Of a DNA stretch of 64,000 nucleotides, positions 54,368 through 61,383 are shown in pieces. The position numbers were made by a program, and so were the translations under genes. Source of the stretch: G965267425 sp965267425 (lineage in GTDB: Bacteria > Bacteroidota > Bacteroidia > Flavobacteriales_E > Vicingaceae); contig OZ253959.1 of NCBI GenBank assembly GCA_965267425.1, positions 1,488,001 through 1,552,000 of the forward strand, read 5' to 3'. Position 1 is the stretch's first letter. The number at the start of each line of letters is the position of its first letter. The notes under the pieces were generated by a model. That model did not search any database, was not told the origin of the DNA, and saw nothing but the letters and a program-made list of their open reading frames with translations.

Positions 54368-55099
54368 ATGGGATACGGTAAATGGGTAGGTGGATTATTG
54401 GGATGGGCCTTTTTAAATCCCCTTGGAGGTATATTAGGCTTCGCCATAGGCGCAATGTTTGATAAGGCTTCAGAGCAATCTGATCTCGATTTTGAATCCA
54501 GAGACGGTGCTAGAAGTTATGGTGGTGATGTCAATGCCAGTTTATTAGTATTGACAGCTGCGGTGATGAAGGCAGATGGAAAGGTCTTAAAATCTGAATT
54601 GGACTTCGTAAAAAAGTTCTACCTACAGCAATTCAATGAAGAAAAGGCCAAAGTTTATTTGAAAACTTTGCAGCAAATATTGGACAAAGACATTCCGTTG
54701 GCTGATGTTTGTGTTCAAATTAAGCGGTATACCTCACATGCCGTTAGAATTCAAATCATGAATTTTTTGTTTGCGCTTGCTCATGCAGACGGTCATGTGC
54801 ATGAAAGCGAATTAAACGTAGTTTATCAAATTGCAGGTTATTTTCAAATCAGTGATGCTGAATTGGAAGGTATAAAAGCCATGTTTGTCAAGGACGTAAA
54901 CGCTGATTACAAAATCCTGGAAGTAGATGAAAATGCTTCAAATGAGGAAATAAAAAAGGCCTATCGAAAACTGGCAGTAAAATACCATCCCGATAAGGTG
55001 GCCCATTTGGACGAAGAGTTGCAAACCGCTGCAAAGAATAAATTTCAACGCATGCAGCAAGCTTACGACAACATCAAGAAAGTGAGAGGAATCAAATAA
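54368..55099 (+). CDS. TerB/DnaJ-domain protein (DjlA-like)
   Basis: Protein of 243 residues: an N-terminal glycine-rich hydrophobic segment (WVGGLLGWAFLNPLGGILGF), a TerB-like helical domain (about 55-160, with VMKADGKVLKSE and AHADGHVHESE acidic pairs), and a C-terminal J domain (about 178-243) with the Hsp70-stimulating HPD in VKYHPDKVAHL. DjlA of E. coli has the same order and activates DnaK at the membrane. The two D-G-x-V motifs may bind metal. It lies 12 bases after the DUF4340 gene and may be cotranscribed with gld genes. Confidence 0.92.
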   Translation: MGYGKWVGGLLGWAFLNPLGGILGFAIGAMFDKASEQSDLDFESRDGARSYGGDVNASLLVLTAAVMKADGKVLKSELDFVKKFYLQQFNEEKAKVYLKTLQQILDKDIPLADVCVQIKRYTSHAVRIQIMNFLFALAHADGHVHESELNVVYQIAGYFQISDAELEGIKAMFVKDVNADYKILEVDENASNEEIKKAYRKLAVKYHPDKVAHLDEELQTAAKNKFQRMQQAYDNIKKVRGIK

Positions 55100-55333
55100 C
55101 TATTCCACGCTTTCTTCTTTTCGCAATTGACTCTTGTTGTTAACAACATTTAACGAATCATTGCTACTTTTTGTGGCAACTTTAAAAAAACTGAAAAGCG
55201 TAAAATCGTATTTCTTAGATTTTACATCATTGGAATTTTCCAACTGATTTCGCTTTCCATCATTGGTCGCATTAGCTTGAGTGACGTGAAATAGGGGGAA
55301 GATCAATGCAAAGATCCAGATTTTAGTTTTCAT
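55100..55333 (-). CDS. Small exported protein of unknown function
   Basis: Protein of 77 residues from ATG 55333 with a good signal peptide (MKTKIWIFALIFPLFHVTQANA). The 25-codon longer frame from 55408 runs across the start of the divergent rhomboid gene and is unlikely. The mature part is short and polar (about 55 residues, Ser/Asn/Lys rich, with YDFTLFSFFKV). No family recognised. It sits directly after the convergent DnaJ gene and 55 bases from the rhomboid start. Coding status rests on the signal peptide. Confidence 0.6.
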   Translation of the reverse strand: MKTKIWIFALIFPLFHVTQANATNDGKRNQLENSNDVKSKKYDFTLFSFFKVATKSSNDSLNVVNNKSQLRKEESVE

Positions 55334-55388
55334 AACGTCTAACTTTAGCTTACGTAAAAATAAAAAAAATCGGAGTAATTTAACAACC

Positions 55389-56078
55389 GTGGATGCCAAT
55401 GAACGCAATAAGATATTCGTAAGTACATATCTCCCTTTTCTTTTTGTACTGATATTATTCGCTTTAAAGATTGCCGAAAGGCGCTTTGGTTGGGCAACGG
55501 TAGAATTTGGAATTTACCCAAGGGAGATATATGGATTGAAAGGAATTTTAACCTCACCCTTTATTCATGGTGATTACAAACATCTATTCAGTAATTCTGT
55601 TCCATTAATAATTCTGGGATCAGCCATTATGTACTTTTATCAGCAGTTGGCTGCAAGGGTAGTAGTGTTGATAGTTTTGTTTGAAGGATTGCTGACTTGG
55701 ATATTTGGAAGACCCAGTTTTCACATTGGTGCAAGCGGTTTACTTTATGGATTGTTTTCCTTCTTACTGATTAGTGGGTTTATTCGTCAAAACAACAACC
55801 TGAAAACCATTTCTCTTTTGGTGGCCTTTGTTTACGGCTCCTTGGTTTGGGGTATTGTTCCAATTGATCCTAAAATCTCGTGGGAATCACATTTATTCGG
55901 TCTGATTGTAGGCATTGTATTGGCGGTGGTTTACCGAAAGCAAGGGCCTGCAGTCAAAAAATATTTTGAAGACGAAGAAGATGATGACGATGGAGACGAA
56001 GATGGTTATTGGAATACAGGAAATGCAGATGAAATAGTTCGTTACCACATTAAACAGAGTTCCAACTCCAACAATTAA
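55389..56078 (+). CDS. Rhomboid-family intramembrane serine protease with acidic tail
   Basis: Integral membrane protein of 229 residues with six helices. The catalytic dyad is Ser116 in IGASGLLYG and His168 in WESHLFGLIVG; FIHGDYKHLFSNS carries the conserved His/Asn of helix 2. GTG start at 55389. The cytoplasmic tail is strikingly acidic (EDEEDDDDGDEDG, about 197-209), unlike the other two rhomboids of the window. Substrates unknown. It is one of three rhomboid genes within 4 kb. Confidence 0.92.
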   Translation: MDANERNKIFVSTYLPFLFVLILFALKIAERRFGWATVEFGIYPREIYGLKGILTSPFIHGDYKHLFSNSVPLIILGSAIMYFYQQLAARVVVLIVLFEGLLTWIFGRPSFHIGASGLLYGLFSFLLISGFIRQNNNLKTISLLVAFVYGSLVWGIVPIDPKISWESHLFGLIVGIVLAVVYRKQGPAVKKYFEDEEDDDDGDEDGYWNTGNADEIVRYHIKQSSNSNN

Positions 56079-57340
56079 GTCAATTCCTTCTGCAATTCGA
56101 TGTAGGTGATTTCGGGCAACATGCCAAGGCGTCCTGGATAACCCAGAAAGCCAAGTCCTTTATTCACATAGAGCTGTTTTTCATGTTGGTGATACAATCC
56201 AGCCCATTGTGGGTACATGTATTGTGAAGGGCTCCATTTCACATAGCCTGGAATCTCAACGCCCATTTGAAAACCATGTGTATGACCCGAAAGTGTTAAA
56301 TCAACTGGAAATGAATGATTTTTAACGATGATATCCCAATGCGAAGGATCATGTGACAACAGGATGTTAAATAACGCTGTGTCGGCTTCCTTTAATGCCA
56401 AATCCAAATCACCATACTTTTGAAACCGTGCATGCCGGCCCCAATTTTCAACTCCTGTCAATCCCAGTTGGGCACCTTTTACAGAGAGAGTTTTATTCGT
56501 ATTCAAGAGCAAATCCCATCCCATTTCTTCTTGAACTTGCTTCATAACCATTCGATTATGTTTCCTTCCGTCTTCATCACCGGGTTGGTAGTAGTAATCA
56601 CCGTAATCATGATTGCCCAATACTGAATACACACCCTGACTTGCTTCCAGATGTTTGAATTCATTGATGAATGGAATAGCCTCTTCGCTTCTTTCGTTGA
56701 CCAAATCACCGGTAAACAATATCAAATCAAGTTGAAGATCATTGATTAGTTTAACGGCAGGAGAGACAAAGGAAGTGTTCAAGAAACTTCCTGTATGAAT
56801 GTCGGAAATTTGCACAATGGAAAGCCCATGTAGGGCATCAGGCAATTTATTGCTTACCACTTTCTGACGAATTACCCGAAAATCATAGGCAGATTTTACC
56901 ACGCCGTACATCAGTCCAGTAAACGGCAATAAGCTGGCAACAGTACCCGTTTTTCGAATAAATGAAGCCCTGCTCATTTTATCACCAACCGTGGACAAAG
57001 ACTTATTGTTTGATTTTCTAAATAAATAGGCCATCATAGACTTGACATCATCCAATAAATAAAAAGCAATGCCGGTTAGTTTAGATAGCAATATGATGAA
57101 TAGAACGCCATAAATATAAGTTCGGGCAATAACAGGAGGAGGAACCTGAGCAAAATAATAAGAGGCCGCAATAATATAGAAAATTACACTCAATAAAGTG
57201 AAGCTCCAATAGCTTATTTTCAACCACTTAAATGAATTTACCTGAAGTGAAGGTTTGAATTGCTTCTTAAGGAATCTGAAAAAATATAAATCGACCAGAA
57301 TGGTGATCAATGCAAACCCAAGAGTGAAGTAAAGATACAT
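56075..57340 (-). CDS. Membrane-anchored metallophosphoesterase
   Basis: Protein of 421 residues with about four N-terminal helices (1-115), a linker, then a calcineurin-like phosphoesterase domain: QISDIHTGS, LFTGDLVNERSEE, VLGNHDYGDYY, LLSHDPSHWD and SGHTHGFQMG supply the di-metal ligands. The set is complete. YkuE/UDP-2,3-diacylglucosamine-like enzymes share this pattern; the substrate here is unknown. It lies 5 bases after the rhomboid gene at 57346, last of a probable mutL-rhomboid-rhomboid-phosphoesterase operon. It converges with and overlaps (4 bases) the rhomboid gene at 55389. Confidence 0.9.
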   Translation of the reverse strand: MYLYFTLGFALITILVDLYFFRFLKKQFKPSLQVNSFKWLKISYWSFTLLSVIFYIIAASYYFAQVPPPVIARTYIYGVLFIILLSKLTGIAFYLLDDVKSMMAYLFRKSNNKSLSTVGDKMSRASFIRKTGTVASLLPFTGLMYGVVKSAYDFRVIRQKVVSNKLPDALHGLSIVQISDIHTGSFLNTSFVSPAVKLINDLQLDLILFTGDLVNERSEEAIPFINEFKHLEASQGVYSVLGNHDYGDYYYQPGDEDGRKHNRMVMKQVQEEMGWDLLLNTNKTLSVKGAQLGLTGVENWGRHARFQKYGDLDLALKEADTALFNILLSHDPSHWDIIVKNHSFPVDLTLSGHTHGFQMGVEIPGYVKWSPSQYMYPQWAGLYHQHEKQLYVNKGLGFLGYPGRLGMLPEITYIELQKELT

Positions 57341-57345
57341 TTGGT

Positions 57346-58230
57346 TTATCGTTGACTAGCGTTGAATAGATCATCCTTTTCGTCTTGAGAAAGACTATCG
57401 TATCCACTTCGGTTTATTTTGTCCAGAATCATATCAATTCGAGCTTGACTTGCTTTTTTCTCCACATTGTAATCTTCATCAGACTTTGGACGCTTGTAGG
57501 CTACCTTCATTTTAGATTTAGGCTTAAATAACTTTGCTATAGCTGAAGTCCATCCATAAAACCATGCGCTCATGTCTTTTCCTTTGCGGTATCGGGAAAT
57601 ATCCAAATACCCTAGAAAAGCTCCGCCCAAATGAATGATATGACCACCTGGATTTTCGTAAGGAATAGAAATAAAGTCCTTGATGATTAAGAATAAGACA
57701 ATGTATTTCAGCTTTAATTCCAGGATACCAAACAGATGGAATTTGTAATTGGGGTTATGAACAGCCATCCCTACCATTATGGCATAGACAGCACCAGATG
57801 CGCCCAAGGCCTTTGAGAACTCAATGGCTTCACTGAAAAGTGGAAAGATGTTGTATGCAATGATATAACAAATGGCACCAAACAAACCTCCCAAAATATA
57901 GGTGCTTAGCAACCTGCGTTGCCCTAAATAACTTTCATACACCCGACCCAAAAAGAATAGCACCAGCATATTCCAGAAGATGTGCCAAAAATCCGTGTGA
58001 AAGAACATATACGTAAGCAATGTCCATGGTTTAAGCAACAACGACCAAATATTAGAAGGTACGGATAACCAATTCTGCGGAATGTCATGTAAGTATTCCA
58101 ACTGCATCAATGCACTGAATACGAAAAAAATCTGCACCGCAATAAACAATGCCAGGTTGATGTAAATCAATTTCATCAACACCGAACCTTGTTTGTAGGT
58201 ATATTTTAAATCGTCAAGTATTGAACTCAT
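57346..58230 (-). CDS. Rhomboid-family intramembrane serine protease
   Basis: Integral membrane protein of 294 residues. Helix-2 motif FFHTDFWHIFWNMLVLFFLG (77-96), catalytic Ser145 in LGASGAVYAI, and catalytic His in IIHLGGAFLGYLDI (about 206-219). A cytoplasmic C-terminal extension of about 65 residues is basic and ends in QARIDMILDKINRSGYDSLSQ (about 266-286), a short helical motif I recall from many Bacteroidota rhomboids. It starts 1 base after the previous rhomboid gene on the same strand. The two tandem proteins differ strongly in their loops, so they are not recent duplicates. Confidence 0.92.
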   Translation of the reverse strand: MSSILDDLKYTYKQGSVLMKLIYINLALFIAVQIFFVFSALMQLEYLHDIPQNWLSVPSNIWSLLLKPWTLLTYMFFHTDFWHIFWNMLVLFFLGRVYESYLGQRRLLSTYILGGLFGAICYIIAYNIFPLFSEAIEFSKALGASGAVYAIMVGMAVHNPNYKFHLFGILELKLKYIVLFLIIKDFISIPYENPGGHIIHLGGAFLGYLDISRYRKGKDMSAWFYGWTSAIAKLFKPKSKMKVAYKRPKSDEDYNVEKKASQARIDMILDKINRSGYDSLSQDEKDDLFNASQR

Positions 58231-58231
58231 A

Positions 58232-59026
58232 TCAATATATTCCTCTGGAGCGCCAGAACCGTATTAACAAATAGCCGAACAACATTCCACCCAAATGTGC
58301 AAAATGTGCTACGTTATCTGAAGGATTATTTGAAATTCCAGCAAACAATTCAGCTATTCCGTAGAAAATTACAAAATACTTTGCTTTAATAGAGATAGGA
58401 AACATGACAACGTTGGGATATGACATTCCGAACGCTAACAAAATGCCAAAAATGGCACCAGAAGCACCCAGCATGGCTCTATCCTTAACCAATTCCAACA
58501 ACATGGCACTTTGTTCAGCGGCAATCCCTGCCAATTCCATGTCACCGGGATCAATTGACCACTTTTGCAACAAGTTGATCCATGCACCTTGTTGATGTTC
58601 CGGAATATAAGAGGCAATGAAATCATCTAAATCCTGGATATTTCCCTCATGAATTCCAGCCACCAGGTTCTGCATATTCCACATATCCAATTCTTGAATA
58701 CTCATGTGAATAAAACTTGCCCCTAAACCGCATATCATGTAAAAAATGAGAAAACGTTTTGGCCCCCATCGTCTTTCCAGCAAACTGCCAAACATCCACA
58801 AAGCAAACATGTTAAAGAAAAGATGAGAATTGTTGCCATGCATAAACATGTGCGTCACAAACTGATGAGGCATAAATAAATCGGACGAAATTCGATGAAG
58901 TGAAAAATACTGATCCATGACCTCACCAAAGCGCATTCCCGCCAGCATAAAAAGTATGTTGATGATCAACAGATTTTTTATAACGGTTGGAATTAGCTGA
59001 AAACCCGGCGGTCTGTAGTCACTCAT
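58232..59026 (-). CDS. Rhomboid-family intramembrane serine protease with long internal insertion
   Basis: Integral membrane protein of 264 residues. Helix-2 motif FMHGNNSHLFFNMFALWMFG (61-80), catalytic Ser189 in LGASGAIFGIL, and catalytic His241 or His244 in HFAHLGGMLFGY. Between the helices before the active site is a polar insertion of about 70 residues (112-180, QELDMWNMQN ... EQSAM), absent from the neighbour; it probably lies on the periplasmic side. The start codon overlaps the mutL stop (ATGA), so it is translated with mutL. Confidence 0.92.
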   Translation of the reverse strand: MSDYRPPGFQLIPTVIKNLLIINILFMLAGMRFGEVMDQYFSLHRISSDLFMPHQFVTHMFMHGNNSHLFFNMFALWMFGSLLERRWGPKRFLIFYMICGLGASFIHMSIQELDMWNMQNLVAGIHEGNIQDLDDFIASYIPEHQQGAWINLLQKWSIDPGDMELAGIAAEQSAMLLELVKDRAMLGASGAIFGILLAFGMSYPNVVMFPISIKAKYFVIFYGIAELFAGISNNPSDNVAHFAHLGGMLFGYLLIRFWRSRGIY

Positions 59027-60846
59027 GTGCGCGCAAATCGTTCATCGATTTCAGAAATGTCAAATTGCTGAACAACAATTGCTCCGTTGGGTAATGCAGA
59101 TGGAAATTCACATGCAAACAACTGATCAACAAGATTTTTCATTTCTTCATAACTCATTTTCTTACCTCTTTTAATGGCTCTGGTGCGTGCCAGTTGCATG
59201 GCTATCTTTTCATAAACTGTACGATGCTTAATTTGGGTGTCCTCGAAATCATGCTGTTCCAATATATTCATTACCAAGGATTCAGCTTCTTCTGCAGGGT
59301 ACAATTCCGGGATAGAGGTAATTTCTAGTTGATCCTCTTTTACCTCATAATGAATGCCACAATGCAGCAATGACTCCTGAAGGTTTTCAAACAGGTGCTT
59401 TTCGCTTTGATTCACGTCAACTACCGCAGGGTGCAGCAATGTTTGACTGCCCAGTCCACTTCCGGCTAATTCAGACAATATCTGCTCAAACAAAATACGT
59501 TGATGTGCCCGCTGCTGATCGATCATCATTAATCCTGACTTAACATTGGTAACAATGTATTGTTCCTTTATTTGTATAAACGATTGAGCAGCCTCAATCT
59601 TTTCCTGATCAGTCCATTCACTTTGTACAACTTGCCTGGAAGATTCATCATTTTCAGTACCACTGACATGATCTTCAAATAATTGTTGCCAATTATCAGC
59701 ATTGGTGGTTTGAGGCACTTGAACTTTACTTGAACCACCTGATTCAAATGGGTTGTAATCTGGATTAACCTTGATTTCCGGGATTTTGACTTCTACCGGC
59801 TTCTGAGAGGGTACGTCAAATGTCATTTCTCTTTCAAAATCCAACGTAGGCGTAACATTGTACTTACCTAAAGCACGCCTAACCGTAGTTCGTAAAATCG
59901 CATAAATGGATTTTTCATCATCAAATTTGATCTCCGTTTTGGTAGGGTGTATGTTGATGTCAATTTTGTCGGGATCGATGGTCAGCTTGATAAAATAGGA
60001 GGGGTGCAATTCTTTGGGTAATAACTCTTCATATGCCCTGGTCATCGCGTGATGCAAATAGGCACTTTTAATGAACCGATTATTGACAAAGAAATATTGC
60101 TCACCACGACTTCGCTTGGCAAATTCTGGTTTCCCGACAAAACCTTCCAATTGAACAATGTCTGTAGACTCTTCAACAGGTACAAGACGCTCATTGTAAC
60201 GCTTTCCAAATATGGAAACAATGCGCTGCCGAAAGGAATTGGCAGGAAGGTTAAACACCTCTTCACCTTGGTTGTATAATTTGAATTCAATACCCTCAAA
60301 AGACAATGCCAAACGCTGAAATGCATCAAAAATATGTTTGGTTTCAACTGCATTTGATTTAAGAAAATTTCTTCGGGCCGGGATGTTGAAGAATAAATTT
60401 TTGACTTCAATGATGGTGCCGGTCTTGCACACGGTGGGTTGTAAATCATGAATTTTACCACCCTCAACCACTAGCTGATTTCCCAATTCCTCTTTTTCTT
60501 CCTTGCTTTTAATGTCCATGTGCGCCACAGAAGCAATACTTGCCATAGCCTCACCTCGAAATCCCATGGACAATATTTTAAAAATATCTTCAGCCTTTTC
60601 AATTTTTGAAGTACTGTGACGCTCAATACAAAGTTGTAAGTCCTCTGCATTCATTCCTTCGCCATTGTCAGATACCTTGATGCTTGATCTTCCAGCCTCG
60701 CGAATGTGCAATTCTATGCTCGAAGCTTTGGCATCAATAGCGTTTTCAATTAATTCCTTAACAACTGATGCAGGACGCTGAACCACCTCACCCGCTGCGA
60801 TCTGATTGCAAACATTTTCAGGTAAAAGGCGAATTTTTTGAGACAT
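59023..60846 (-). CDS. mutL: DNA mismatch repair protein MutL
   Basis: Mismatch-repair matchmaker, 607 residues. The GHKL ATPase part is intact: KELIENAIDAKASSIEL (Glu/Asn for Mg-ATP), VSDNGEGM, FRGEAMASIASV. Residues 340-430 are a variable linker; the C-terminal dimerisation domain runs from about 425 to 607. The endonuclease motif DQHAxxExxxxE appears here as DQQRAHQRILFE (about 440-451), so two of its key positions (His and the first Glu) are Gln. GHKL function is assured; nicking activity is doubtful. mutL heads a run of four overlapping or adjacent minus-strand genes. Confidence 0.95.
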   Translation of the reverse strand: MSQKIRLLPENVCNQIAAGEVVQRPASVVKELIENAIDAKASSIELHIREAGRSSIKVSDNGEGMNAEDLQLCIERHSTSKIEKAEDIFKILSMGFRGEAMASIASVAHMDIKSKEEKEELGNQLVVEGGKIHDLQPTVCKTGTIIEVKNLFFNIPARRNFLKSNAVETKHIFDAFQRLALSFEGIEFKLYNQGEEVFNLPANSFRQRIVSIFGKRYNERLVPVEESTDIVQLEGFVGKPEFAKRSRGEQYFFVNNRFIKSAYLHHAMTRAYEELLPKELHPSYFIKLTIDPDKIDINIHPTKTEIKFDDEKSIYAILRTTVRRALGKYNVTPTLDFEREMTFDVPSQKPVEVKIPEIKVNPDYNPFESGGSSKVQVPQTTNADNWQQLFEDHVSGTENDESSRQVVQSEWTDQEKIEAAQSFIQIKEQYIVTNVKSGLMMIDQQRAHQRILFEQILSELAGSGLGSQTLLHPAVVDVNQSEKHLFENLQESLLHCGIHYEVKEDQLEITSIPELYPAEEAESLVMNILEQHDFEDTQIKHRTVYEKIAMQLARTRAIKRGKKMSYEEMKNLVDQLFACEFPSALPNGAIVVQQFDISEIDERFART

Positions 60847-60970
60847 TAATAATGGAAATCTAACATCGCGAATTTACTAATTCTATTCACTAAGAAACTA
60901 CTTTTATCAAGCAAATTAAACGACGATTTTGCCAAACAATATGGGAGCCTGATGGGTTTAAAAAAGGAAA

Positions 60971-61249
60971 TCAGTTGAGCAAAACATAGACGGCTATTGA
61001 CAAGCCAATCAATATGACAATTCTGCGCACAATGGCTTGGGATCTCCCGGCAGCACTTCTGTTGGATTCACCCCAACGCTCTCTCAACCTGGATTGAAAA
61101 ACTGCACGTCGTTCATTTTCTGTCAACTCAGAGGACTCTTTTTTCAGTAAATCCAATCGTTCCTTGGATTCATCATAATACCTGGGTTTGTAGTCAAATG
61201 CCCGTGGACCTTTGTTCTTGAAGATGGAGGGTAATCGAAGTGGATTCAA
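60971..61249 (-). CDS. Small tail-anchored membrane protein of unknown function
   Basis: Protein of 92 residues. The first 70 residues are basic and charged (KGPRAFDYKPRYYDESKERL), followed by one C-terminal helix (AIVRRIVILIGLSIAVYVLLN), so it is tail-anchored with its N-terminus in the cytoplasm. I recall similar short proteins beside mutL in Flavobacteriales, with no assigned function. It lies 124 bases upstream of mutL on the same strand and may share its transcript. There is no other gene in the gap. Confidence 0.75.
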   Translation of the reverse strand: MNPLRLPSIFKNKGPRAFDYKPRYYDESKERLDLLKKESSELTENERRAVFQSRLRERWGESNRSAAGRSQAIVRRIVILIGLSIAVYVLLN

Positions 61250-61383
61250 GGTTGTTTTTTGATAAAATTAATGATTCAAATTCATTTGATCAATGCTATT
61301 AAACAAATGGTGTTTATAAGTATTGAAACATGGAATTCTGCGGCGCACGCTTTATGGTATTTTTAACCAACAAATTTATTCGT

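Noticed and set aside
60042..60467. 141-codon minus-strand frame inside mutL
   Set aside because: Alternative frame of the conserved MutL ATPase domain; no family similarity.
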